Part shown: piece after piece, positions 16,394-25,199 of the stretch
How the letters are laid out: every line of letters begins with the position of its first letter
Numbering within the stretch: position 1 is the stretch's first letter
From: Lachnospiraceae bacterium
GTDB taxonomy: Bacteria; Bacillota; Clostridia; Lachnospirales; Lachnospiraceae
Reading direction: 5' to 3'
Assembly: GCA_009774615.1 (NCBI GenBank)
Contig: VSOC01000017.1
Coordinates: forward strand, 1-55,525
Length of the DNA: 55,525 bases
Notes under the pieces: model-generated
The model's input: only the letters and a program-made list of their open reading frames with translations
Told to the model about the DNA's origin: nothing
The model's database searches: none
Made by a program: the position numbers and the translations under genes

Positions 16394-19300
16394 ATGGCAG
16401 AATTTACCTATGATTCGCGGAAAAAAATAACCGAAAAGTGGATAGCAAAGATTAAGGGGGAGGCAAAGGACTTATCGGACATGGAGAGAAAGCTTCTTCC
16501 CTCGCCTTACCGCTATAATCTTCCGCAGACAGAAGCGGAGTGGATGGAAAAGCAGCTGGAATCGGGAAAATATTTAACTTTAAGCGAACTTTACCGCAGG
16601 GAATTTCCGCATCTGGTTGCTGCATGCGTCCCTAAAGGGATGGAAGAAACCTTTTACTATGCCCTGGATCAGATGAACCAGTACCAGATGACCGCCGGAT
16701 GGTGGCGGCGCAGTATGCGCTCGAAAAGTTATGTGCCCTTTGTCCGTAACAGCATTTTATTGCTCTGGGCATGTTCGCGTCTGAAATTTTACCGGTTTTC
16801 CTTAGGGCAGATTTTAACCGGAAATATGGACAAAGGAATCAATGATTCGGGTTATCAGCTTCACGCGGAAGAAATCTATGACCATGCCCGGACAGAGTAC
16901 TGGGATTATGCATGTCTTTTGGCGGCACAGATGGACTGCGGGAATCAGGAAACGATTCAGGCGGTGAAGGATATTCTTTTAGGCGAGGGCAATACCGCCA
17001 TGATCAGCCACGAACTTATCCGGGGAATCGTGATGAGCAAGAATGAAGACCTGTATAAGCTTTTAGGGGATTTCCTTTTAGCTGCCCGCCTTCAGGAAGG
17101 GGCAAGGCAGGCGGTGTGCGAAACGATGGATGCCGGGAGGCCGGAAGCGTTCCTTCATTTATTTAAGGTGATTGAGGACAATAATCTGGTGCGTTATTCT
17201 TCCATTAAGCGGGCAGTCAGTACCTGGATAGGGATTTTTAACGAGAAGAGTGTGGATCGGATTACCGATAAGCTGGTTCGCCTGATGGGACAGTGTCTGC
17301 GGGATAAGGGCGTTTGTGAGGAACAGCTCTTAACGGAGGATGCCGTTGCCATAAGCTGTGCGCTCTGGGCCAAGGGTTTTTACGATGCCAAAGCTGCCGT
17401 GGAAGCGGTAAAGAAGCTTGCTAAGGAGGGCAGCCGCCACCAGATTATGACGGCGTCGTATTTTGTCGGCTCTATTCAGGATAAAAAATTAAGCCTGGAA
17501 ATTTCCAAGGAAGTTATCCGCAAATATTCGGATGATCTGGAACTGGATGCCTGCTATATGTTTGGCCTGATTTACTTCCCCGGCGGGTGTTTCCGCGATT
17601 TACTTACTTACGGAAGTTCCTATTATCCATCCGATAAAAAGGTGGTCGAACCCAAGGCGTTAGAGCCGGAGAATTATTTTGACAGCGGAGAGGAGGCGGA
17701 AGAATTTTACCATTATCTGCAGGCCATTCTTAACCGGCTTCCGAAAAAGGGATTGACGATTGACCCCTGCATCTTCCCCTGGCATCAGGTTACGCTTAAC
17801 CGCAGCGATGTGGTGTCCAGGATGGCGCTGATTGCCTGGATGCTCCAGAAGGAGGAGTATCTTAATGAAGTGATTTCGCTGATTCCGCAGATGGACAGCA
17901 CCTTCCGTCACTGGGTTGTGCGCATCTTTTTATACCGCCCGAAAAGGCAGGAACAAAAGGATGTTCTGTTTGAACTTTTACATAACCCGGAAAGCTACAC
18001 GATGGAGGCAGCCTTCCAGTTGGTCAATGACCTTGAACTGAAGGATGAGGATTATGGTAAGATCGAGAAAAACTTAAAATATAAGACCGGGCGCAAGGAA
18101 ACGCTTAAGCTTCTGCGCAGGCAAAGCATAGGTGGGCAGAAGGCGAGTATTTCCCGTTTAATTCAGACAAATTCCGAAGACTGCCATATGGGGGCGCTGG
18201 ATATGGCGCTCAGTATAAAGCAGAAAAGTCCCGAGGCATTTTCGGATATCCCGCCGATCTTAGCCGAACTTAAAAACCCTACAAGCAAGGTGCAGGTGCT
18301 GTTAGACGAACTGACCGGGGAGAGCAGCAAGGCACAGGATATTGTAAATACGCCGGGCTACGGGCTTTACGATCCGAAGAAGGAGTGGGTGATTCCGCCG
18401 GCAAATGCCGATACGGAAGAGGTATTGAACCTGTTTACCCCGTTTTCCGAGGAGCACTGCATTGAAATCTTAGAGCACTTAAATGCACTGATTGAAAAAA
18501 ATAAGGACAGGGAGTATACTTCGGCCTGGGATACGGAAATGGTTCTGGGAACGCAGCTTGCCAGAGTTCGGCACAGAAGGGCAGACGCAGAGTTTGAACC
18601 TTTAGATGAATATCCTTTCCGGGAACTCTGGGAAGAATTTTATCAAAAGGAGATCCGCACGCCTCAGATGATGATGGTGCTCTATCTCTATCAGATATGC
18701 CGGGGAAATGAGAATTATTATAAGAAGAATCTTTCCTTTTATGCGGAGATGTTCGGGCAGGAGAAAAAGGGGGGTCTTTTCCAAAAAAAGAAACCGCCGT
18801 TTGAGAATCTGATTACCGGGCTGCGCTACGGAAGCCAGGCAAGACAGCTTATCGACACCATGTTTGAACAATATGTTCCCTCAGCACTCTGCGTAAAATG
18901 GGGGATTGCAGGGACGGCAAGATTTCTTTCCCTGTTAAATGAGGAAAATGCCCTGTTTAAGACGGAGGAAACCCGGTGGAAAGAAACTTATCCGATTACG
19001 GTGCGCAGACTTCATCTCCCGATCATCCAGCAGATGTTTAACTGGCTTTCCCAGGCAGACGAAGATCACTGGGAAACAGCATTTTCCCTGCGTTTTCAGC
19101 TTCAGCTGGCTTATGATCAGTGGAAGGATAAGGAACTGCGTCCCCGCTACGGCGGTTATCAGGCACCCTATGTCCGGCTTCGGGATTTTGTATGCTGCTG
19201 GGAAAGGGGAATCTGGGATAAGTCCCTGGTTTACAAGGCAGTTTTCCGTTTCCTGAATCTTGGGGCCGTTCTGGGGCCGGTAAGCGCCGTGGAAAAGAAG

Positions 19301-21568
19301 GGGCTGCTGCACTACCGGGATGCGGAGATCAGCAGTGTAAATGCCTTTTTTGGAAATCATGCGATTGAACCAGTTGACGGAAAATACCGCTATGACAATC
19401 TTACCGAGGAAACACTTCCGGCGATTAAGCTTGCCCGGGAAATTTACCGGGAGGCTGTTCCCATGGTGCTGCAGGTGGAGTTAAAGCGCGGGGAACAAAA
19501 TACGCCGTTTTCTTCCAGCATTTCCAGTATCAATGTGATTTATGGGATTGATTATTTAGTTGCCATTATGACGGCACTGGGGAAGGACTCCTTCCAGCGG
19601 GGCTATGCTTACGGTTCGAGCCAATCCGAGAGAAAAGGGGTACTCAGCCATCTCTTACAGGTCTGCCATCCAAAGCCGGAGGAAACCGCTGCCGACTTAA
19701 AGAAGGCGTTAAAGGGGTCGGATATCAGCAAAAAGCGTCTGGCGGAACTGGCGATGTATGCGCCTCAGTGGATTCCCATGTTAGCCGAGTACTTAAAGCT
19801 TCCAGGTTTACAAAGCGGATGTTATTATTTTAAAGCGCATACGAATGAGGGATTTGATGAATATACGACGTCCATTATTGCCAAGTACACGCCTTTAACG
19901 CCGGAAGAACTGCAGGGTGGGGCATTCGATATTAACTGGTTTTTTGAAGCCTATAAGCAGTTAGGAGAAGCAAACTTTAAGCTGCTCTATGATGCCGCCA
20001 AGTATTCCTCCGGCGGAACCGCTCACGGCCGCGCCAGAAAGTATGCGGACGCTGCACTGGGAAAGGTGGAAAAAGAAGCATTAAAAGAGGAAATCCAGGC
20101 AAAGCGGAACAAGGACCTTTTGATGAGTGTCGGTCTGCTTCCTTTTGCCAAGGGGAAGAAAAAAGAGGAAGAAGATATCCTGGATCGCTATCAGTTCATC
20201 CAGCAGTTTAAAAAAGAAAGCACAAAGTTTGGCGCACAGCGACGGGCAAGCGAGGGAAAGGCCGTAGACCTGGCTTTGCAGAATTTAAGCGTTCATGCCG
20301 GTTACACCGATGTTACCCGGCTGACCCTGCGCATGGAATCCAAGCTTGCCGAGAGTTTTGCCGATTCCTATGAATGGAAGAAGGTAGACGGTGCAGAGGA
20401 AGTCGAACTGAAGCTTTCCGTGGATGAAACCGGAAAGAGCAGTTTGCTTTGCAGGAAAGGGGATAAGCAGTTAAAATCTATTCCGGCAAAGATAAAAAAG
20501 AACGAACAGGTTTTACTGTACCAGGAGAGGAATAAAAAGCTTCGGGAGCAGTATCGCCGCACCCGCCAGATGATGGAACAGGCGATGGAGGATCGGACAA
20601 AATTTGAAGTGTGGGAGCTTTTAGAATTGATGAAAAACCCGGTTGTCCGTCCCATCCTTGCGCCGCTGGTACTGATGACGGAAAAAGAACCCGTTCGTTT
20701 TGGGTTCCTCTCTAAAGAAGGATTAACAGACTGGTCCGGCACGGTTTTGGAAGTGAAGCCGACCGAACAGGTCTTTATCGCTCATCCCTATGACTTATAC
20801 CAGGACGGACACTGGCAGGATTATCAGAAATATCTGTTTGAACACCAGATGAAGCAGCCCTTTAAGCAGGTATTTAGGGAACTGTATGTGAAGCTGGAGG
20901 AAGAGCAGGAAAAGGATAAGTCCTTAATGTTTGCCGGAAACCAGATTCAGCCGCAGAAAACCGTGGCGACGCTTCGCAGTCGGCGCTGGGTGGCGGATTA
21001 TGAGGATGGACTGCAGAAGGTTTATTATAAGGAAAATATTATTGCCCGGATCTATGCGATGGCAGACTGGTTCTCGCCAAGTGATATCGAAGCGCCGACC
21101 CTGGAATATGTGGTATTCTATCACCGAAAGACCTTTGAGGCGATGAAGCTTAAGGAAATCCCGGATGTGATCTACAGCGAGGTTATGCGGGATGTCGATC
21201 TGGCCGTGAGCGTGGCCCATGCGGGCGGCGTTGATCCTGAAACCAGTCATTCCACGATTGAAATGCGTCAGATGATAGTTCAGTGCAATCTGGAACTGTT
21301 TAAGGTGAAAAATGTTAAGGTGGAGAAAAATCACGCCGTTATCGAGGGCAGCTTAGGCAAGTATACCGTGCATCTGGGAAGCGGTGTTGTTCACCAGATG
21401 GGCAATACCATGCTCAATATTATACCGGTTCACTCCCAGCACCGCGGACGGATGTTCCTGCCGTTTGTGGATGACGATCCGAAGACCGCAGAGATTATGT
21501 CCAAGATCCTGCTTTTGGCAGAGGATAAAAAGATAAAAGATCCGAGTATTCTGGCGCAGATTCGTTAA
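16394..21568 (+). CDS. Very large DUF4132 domain-containing protein (1724 residues)
   Basis: This is a giant soluble protein of unknown function. The middle and N-terminal parts are helical and repeat-like, possibly HEAT-like, for example LFKVIEDNNLVRYSSIKRAV and MDMALSIKQKSPEAFSD-type stretches. A DUF4132 (MolR-like) region lies toward the C terminus, about residues 1370-1560, with EQYRRTRQMMEQAMEDRTKF and WSGTVLEVKPTEQVFIAHP. The last 200 residues contain DVIYSEVMRDVDLAVSVAHAGGVDPE and end SILAQIR. There is no signal peptide or membrane helix. Related DUF4132 proteins are often found with MoxR-type AAA ATPases and VWA proteins; neither is present here. AGGAGG lies twelve bases before the ATG. 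Its 3' end is duplicated in tandem after the stop codon. Confidence 0.85.
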   Translation: MAEFTYDSRKKITEKWIAKIKGEAKDLSDMERKLLPSPYRYNLPQTEAEWMEKQLESGKYLTLSELYRREFPHLVAACVPKGMEETFYYALDQMNQYQMTAGWWRRSMRSKSYVPFVRNSILLLWACSRLKFYRFSLGQILTGNMDKGINDSGYQLHAEEIYDHARTEYWDYACLLAAQMDCGNQETIQAVKDILLGEGNTAMISHELIRGIVMSKNEDLYKLLGDFLLAARLQEGARQAVCETMDAGRPEAFLHLFKVIEDNNLVRYSSIKRAVSTWIGIFNEKSVDRITDKLVRLMGQCLRDKGVCEEQLLTEDAVAISCALWAKGFYDAKAAVEAVKKLAKEGSRHQIMTASYFVGSIQDKKLSLEISKEVIRKYSDDLELDACYMFGLIYFPGGCFRDLLTYGSSYYPSDKKVVEPKALEPENYFDSGEEAEEFYHYLQAILNRLPKKGLTIDPCIFPWHQVTLNRSDVVSRMALIAWMLQKEEYLNEVISLIPQMDSTFRHWVVRIFLYRPKRQEQKDVLFELLHNPESYTMEAAFQLVNDLELKDEDYGKIEKNLKYKTGRKETLKLLRRQSIGGQKASISRLIQTNSEDCHMGALDMALSIKQKSPEAFSDIPPILAELKNPTSKVQVLLDELTGESSKAQDIVNTPGYGLYDPKKEWVIPPANADTEEVLNLFTPFSEEHCIEILEHLNALIEKNKDREYTSAWDTEMVLGTQLARVRHRRADAEFEPLDEYPFRELWEEFYQKEIRTPQMMMVLYLYQICRGNENYYKKNLSFYAEMFGQEKKGGLFQKKKPPFENLITGLRYGSQARQLIDTMFEQYVPSALCVKWGIAGTARFLSLLNEENALFKTEETRWKETYPITVRRLHLPIIQQMFNWLSQADEDHWETAFSLRFQLQLAYDQWKDKELRPRYGGYQAPYVRLRDFVCCWERGIWDKSLVYKAVFRFLNLGAVLGPVSAVEKKGLLHYRDAEISSVNAFFGNHAIEPVDGKYRYDNLTEETLPAIKLAREIYREAVPMVLQVELKRGEQNTPFSSSISSINVIYGIDYLVAIMTALGKDSFQRGYAYGSSQSERKGVLSHLLQVCHPKPEETAADLKKALKGSDISKKRLAELAMYAPQWIPMLAEYLKLPGLQSGCYYFKAHTNEGFDEYTTSIIAKYTPLTPEELQGGAFDINWFFEAYKQLGEANFKLLYDAAKYSSGGTAHGRARKYADAALGKVEKEALKEEIQAKRNKDLLMSVGLLPFAKGKKKEEEDILDRYQFIQQFKKESTKFGAQRRASEGKAVDLALQNLSVHAGYTDVTRLTLRMESKLAESFADSYEWKKVDGAEEVELKLSVDETGKSSLLCRKGDKQLKSIPAKIKKNEQVLLYQERNKKLREQYRRTRQMMEQAMEDRTKFEVWELLELMKNPVVRPILAPLVLMTEKEPVRFGFLSKEGLTDWSGTVLEVKPTEQVFIAHPYDLYQDGHWQDYQKYLFEHQMKQPFKQVFRELYVKLEEEQEKDKSLMFAGNQIQPQKTVATLRSRRWVADYEDGLQKVYYKENIIARIYAMADWFSPSDIEAPTLEYVVFYHRKTFEAMKLKEIPDVIYSEVMRDVDLAVSVAHAGGVDPETSHSTIEMRQMIVQCNLELFKVKNVKVEKNHAVIEGSLGKYTVHLGSGVVHQMGNTMLNIIPVHSQHRGRMFLPFVDDDPKTAEIMSKILLLAEDKKIKDPSILAQIR

Positions 21569-21655
21569 AAGATAAAAAAGCAGAGTATTCTGGCGCAGGT
21601 TCGTTAAAAGATAAAAAAGTAGAGTATTCTGGCTCAGGTTCGGTAAAACAAAAGA
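21544..21655 (+). repeat. Three tandem 39-base repeats of the DUF4132 gene 3' end
   Basis: Units start at 21544, 21583 and 21622. The first holds the gene's own last codons and stop (SILAQIR then TAA). The second and third repeat them as QSILAQVR-stop and SILAQVR-stop in the same frame, since 39 is a multiple of three. The copies differ by a few bases, so the duplication is not brand new. Confidence 0.9.
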
Positions 21656-21688
21656 GCGAGTGGGGAAATCTTCCCTGCTTGCTTTTTT
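21655..21688 (+). terminator. Terminator of the DUF4132 operon
   Basis: A 13-pair stem, allowing three G-T pairs (21655-21667 with 21671-21683), closes a three-base loop and is followed by six T residues. Confidence 0.85.
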
Positions 21689-21725
21689 AAATGTGCTTTT
21701 GTCGGTTAATTATGTACTTTTCTCC

Positions 21726-21751
21726 GTTGCTGTGAATGTGTGAACAGGAAC
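21726..21751. repeat. 26-nt imperfect palindrome, copy 1
   Basis: The element starts GTTGCTGTGAATG and ends TGTGAACAGGAAC. Its two halves are imperfect reverse complements. A copy differing at only two of 26 positions lies at 54106-54131. It sits in the 192-base gap between the DUF4132 terminator and the response-regulator gene. Confidence 0.75.
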
Positions 21752-21880
21752 AGAAACATAAAATTACCAAATTTTTCATGAAATTGTAATAGGCAACCAG
21801 CCTTAAATTGATGTATAATGGAAACATATTGTAATAATGTATTCTGTTAATCCCACCTACAATAGAGGAGGAAGTTTTTC

Positions 21881-22576
21881 ATGGCAAATATTTTAGTATG
21901 TGATGATGATCAGCAAATTGTGGAAGCTATTGACATTTATTTAACAGGGGAAGGATTCCATGTGATTAAAGCCTACGACGGCGCAGAAGCCTTAAAGCTT
22001 TTAGACAGCAACCAGGTGGATCTTTTGATTCTGGATGTGATGATGCCGGGGCTGGACGGAATCCGGACGACATTAAAGGTTCGTGAAACCAGCAGCATAC
22101 CTATTATTATCCTGTCGGCTAAGTCGGAGGATACCGATAAAATTCTGGGGCTGAATATCGGTGCCGACGATTATATTACCAAGCCCTTTAATCCTCTGGA
22201 ACTGATGGCAAGGGTGAAGTCCCAGCTTCGCCGCTACACGCAGTTAGGCAATTTAAATCAGCAGGCCGTCGGGCAGATTTATAAGTGCGGGGGACTGCAG
22301 ATTAATGACGATAATAAAGAGGTTCTTGTGGACGGGGAACCCATACGCCTTACGCCGATTGAGTACAATATCCTTCTTCTTTTGGTGAAGAATGCCGGGA
22401 AGGTATTTTCCATCGATGAGATTTATGAGCAGATTTGGAATGAAGAAGCTATCGGTGCGGATAATACGGTGGCTGTCCACATACGCCATATCCGGGAAAA
22501 GATTGAGATTAACCCCAGGGAACCGCGCTATTTAAAGGTGGTATGGGGTGTCGGCTATAAAATTGAAAAACAATAA
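21881..22576 (+). CDS. OmpR/PhoB-family response regulator
   Basis: This 231-residue regulator is encoded just before its likely kinase. The receiver domain shows DDD at residues 8-10, the phospho-acceptor D52 in LLILDVMMPG, and the lysine in ITKPFNP. The winged-helix domain occupies about residues 135-230 (RLTPIEYNILLLLVKNAGKV, VHIRHIREKIE, VWGVGYKIE). An exact TATAAT lies near 21815 without a convincing -35, so the promoter is only partly supported. An NlpC/P60 wall hydrolase gene lies after the kinase, hinting at envelope control, which is inference. Confidence 0.9.
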   Translation: MANILVCDDDQQIVEAIDIYLTGEGFHVIKAYDGAEALKLLDSNQVDLLILDVMMPGLDGIRTTLKVRETSSIPIIILSAKSEDTDKILGLNIGADDYITKPFNPLELMARVKSQLRRYTQLGNLNQQAVGQIYKCGGLQINDDNKEVLVDGEPIRLTPIEYNILLLLVKNAGKVFSIDEIYEQIWNEEAIGADNTVAVHIRHIREKIEINPREPRYLKVVWGVGYKIEKQ

Positions 22577-22637
22577 GGCCGCAAAGCTTGCCGAAATCTT
22601 TGCATAGTAACCGGTAAAGGGCCTGGAAGGAAAGAAT

Positions 22638-24932
22638 ATGAAGGCGGATTTAACGCAGATGAAAAAAATCCTGGCTGTTGTTGTTCACCTGTTATCTCTG
22701 GGAATGGTGATTGTCAGTATTTATATTTTGTATGCAAACTCGAACTTTGGCCGGGGTTTTACCTGGCTGCAAAGTGAAACCTATGTACAGTCAGAACTTT
22801 TTTATAACCAGCTGCAGTCGGATATCCGTGCGATTTTTGATTATGTCCGACTTCAGGAAGCGTTTGAAACCGATGGCGAAGTCGATCCGGGAAAAGAGGT
22901 TTTGATTGTCAGCCAGGGGCAGAATGCAAAAACCTCTTACACCTTAGAGGATATGATTAAACTGGGCGAGCACTACGGCTATCTGATCCAGAGCGATTGG
23001 TCGATCGATGTTCTTCCCCTTGAAAATACGAATGCCAAGGAAAATGCGGTGTTAATTGACTATAAAGCCTATGATCCCGATCCGGTGCTTACCGAACCGG
23101 GACAGGCTTATGCAAAGATGAAGGATTTATGCTATGAAGTCCTTACGAATTTTACCCGCTATGCCTATGTGTATTACAATATGATTGAAGGGGAATCGAA
23201 CCTTTCCTTTGAACTGATTTGTCAAAACTATAATGACGAGATGGATGACATGGTTTATTATACGAATGTTTCCGTGCCTTCCTGGGAAAAGCTTAAGCAT
23301 ATGGGGCTTTATGCAGAGGTTTCCGCAGATTCAACCTTTATCGAAACCAATATGTTAAAGCCGCCCACGTATCTTTTGGATCTGGCAGACCAGACGGCTT
23401 TTTATAATCAGAGTTTTGAGCATTTTGTGATTTCCATTGATACCAATTTTCCCTACCACGATATCTACACCACAGAGTCCGCGAACTATGCGTCCATCCG
23501 CAAATGGACGATGCGGGGAATGATATTTATGGGATTTGGCCTGGTGGGGAGTTTTTTCTCTTTCCTGTATCTGATGCTGATTTCCGGTTATCAGGGAAGG
23601 GATCGCAGCCAGGTTGTGTTATCTCCGGTTGACCGTCTTAGCCCGGAAGGCTGTATCCTGCTGTTTTCCCTGATCGGGGCGGTCTGTGTATTTATGGGAA
23701 GGTTTGTGGGATTTCGCCTTCTTCATCTGATTACTGCTGCTTCAAGCTGGTACTATACGGAAAAACTTCTGCTCTATCTGATTGCCTACCTGGTGGCGCT
23801 GGTATGTTTTTTCAGCCTTCTTCGGCGCTACAAGGCAAAAACACTCTGGAGCAGCAGCTGGCTGCAGAGGGGCAGTTTAGAGGCTAAGGAATACTTTACC
23901 TGCGAAGCTTCTTCGCGGAGCAGTGCCTACAGCTACATCCTTTTTGTCGGCGTAAATATTCTTTTTGCCTGTGCTTCCATCTACCTGTTTTTTTACCTGG
24001 AATCGCCCTCTTATCAGATTCTTTTTGCGCTGATTATCCTGCTTTGGGCAGCTTTGGATCTGGCATGTTTCCGCTTGACGATAGTAAAGGCCATGCAGGA
24101 AGATAAGATTAACCAGGCCATTGCCAATATTGCTTCCGGCGATATCAGTTACTGCGTAAATCTGGAGGAATTCAGCGGAAAACAGAAAGTTACCGCCGAC
24201 CATATCAACCACATCGGTGAAAACCTGGATTCGGCTCTGCAGGAAAAGGTTAAAAGCGAGCGCTTTAAGGCAGATTTAATTACCAATGTATCTCATGATT
24301 TAAAGACACCGCTCACCTCCATTATCAATTATGTGGATTTGATTAAGCGGGAGCAGATCCAGGATGAAAAAATCCAGGGTTATCTGGAAGTTCTTGAACA
24401 GAAGGCCCAGAGATTAAAAACCCTGACCGAAGATTTGGTGGAAGCCTCGAAAGCCAGTTCGGGAAATTTAAAACTGGAAATTTCCGATATTGATTTTGTC
24501 GAACTGATTCACCAGACCAACGGAGAGTTTGAAGAAAAATTTTTGTCCCGATCCTTATATTTAGTCAGCAGGCTTCCGGAACAGCCGATCCTTATCGAAG
24601 CAGACGGGCGTCGGCTCTGGAGAGTGCTGGAAAATTTATACAATAATGCATTTAAGTATGCCATGACAAACAGCCGTGTCTATATTGATATCAACCAGGA
24701 AGGCGACTGGGTTGCCTTTACCATAAAAAATATTTCCGAACATCCGCTGAATATTTCCAGCAGTGAGCTGACGGAGCGTTTTGTCCGCGGTGACGTTTCC
24801 CGGACTACAGAGGGCAGCGGTTTAGGTCTTTCTATCGCCCAGAGTTTAACACAACTGCAGAAAGGGGTGTTCCAAATCCTTATTGACGGGGATTTATTTA
24901 AAGTTCAGGTAAAATTTCCTGTAAAAAAATAA
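22638..24932 (+). CDS. Multi-spanning sensor histidine kinase (764 residues)
   Basis: This is the kinase partner of the upstream regulator. One membrane helix lies at about residues 10-30, followed by an extracytoplasmic region of some 250 residues. A block of about six more membrane segments spans roughly 295-490. A HAMP-like linker leads to the phospho-acceptor site NVSHDLKTPLTS (His553). The ATP-binding domain has LYNNAFKYAM and GSGLGLSIAQS. A large outer domain plus several helices suggests it senses something at or in the membrane. The DxGxG-type G1 box is not clear (ISSSELTERFVRGD follows the N box), which is common in this kinase subgroup. It begins 61 bases after the regulator. Confidence 0.87.
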   Translation: MKADLTQMKKILAVVVHLLSLGMVIVSIYILYANSNFGRGFTWLQSETYVQSELFYNQLQSDIRAIFDYVRLQEAFETDGEVDPGKEVLIVSQGQNAKTSYTLEDMIKLGEHYGYLIQSDWSIDVLPLENTNAKENAVLIDYKAYDPDPVLTEPGQAYAKMKDLCYEVLTNFTRYAYVYYNMIEGESNLSFELICQNYNDEMDDMVYYTNVSVPSWEKLKHMGLYAEVSADSTFIETNMLKPPTYLLDLADQTAFYNQSFEHFVISIDTNFPYHDIYTTESANYASIRKWTMRGMIFMGFGLVGSFFSFLYLMLISGYQGRDRSQVVLSPVDRLSPEGCILLFSLIGAVCVFMGRFVGFRLLHLITAASSWYYTEKLLLYLIAYLVALVCFFSLLRRYKAKTLWSSSWLQRGSLEAKEYFTCEASSRSSAYSYILFVGVNILFACASIYLFFYLESPSYQILFALIILLWAALDLACFRLTIVKAMQEDKINQAIANIASGDISYCVNLEEFSGKQKVTADHINHIGENLDSALQEKVKSERFKADLITNVSHDLKTPLTSIINYVDLIKREQIQDEKIQGYLEVLEQKAQRLKTLTEDLVEASKASSGNLKLEISDIDFVELIHQTNGEFEEKFLSRSLYLVSRLPEQPILIEADGRRLWRVLENLYNNAFKYAMTNSRVYIDINQEGDWVAFTIKNISEHPLNISSSELTERFVRGDVSRTTEGSGLGLSIAQSLTQLQKGVFQILIDGDLFKVQVKFPVKK

Positions 24933-24960
24933 TCGGATAGTAGAAATTCTTTGAAAAATG

Positions 24961-24969
24961 TGCTAGAAT
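24961..24969 (+). promoter_or_regulatory. Extended -10 element before the NlpC/P60 gene
   Basis: TGCTAGAAT is an extended -10 (TG-N-TAGAAT). No clear -35 accompanies it. Transcription from here would give a leader of about 225 bases. Confidence 0.5.
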
Positions 24970-24975
24970 AAAGCG

Positions 24976-25199
24976 TAATTTGACAGTTAAGTCTTTTCTG
25001 CCTGCAAAATAAAGCAGCGGCAAAAGCTTTTTTGACGCTTTGATTATCTTAGTATCCGACTATCCGTAAAATTTGACCAGACTGCAGGGCAGAAAAGGCA
25101 GTGCATAGATTGTTTGACCGATACCAGAAGCACCGTGTGCAAAGAACTCTGTGTATCAAACTTACCGTAAATCTGATTGTTTGAAGAAAGGACTCTCCC
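24976..25199 (+). promoter_or_regulatory. Long foldable 5' leader of the NlpC/P60 gene, candidate RNA switch
   Basis: The leader can form a 14-pair helix with one bulge (24993-25006 with 25083-25097). It can also form GTTTGA (25112-25117) with TCAAAC (25156-25161), flanked by AGATT/AATCT, and a small GCAC/GTGC hairpin (25130-25140). The ten bases GATTGTTTGA occur twice, at 25108-25117 and 25175-25184, the second directly before the ribosome binding site AAAGGA. TCAAAC can pair with either copy, so two mutually exclusive folds exist. I do not see the ydaO (c-di-AMP) consensus that often controls such hydrolase genes. Confidence 0.45.

Noticed and set aside
24976..25199. ydaO (c-di-AMP) riboswitch before the NlpC/P60 gene
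   Set aside because: This was expected from gene type, but I could not find the conserved ydaO sequence blocks in the leader.
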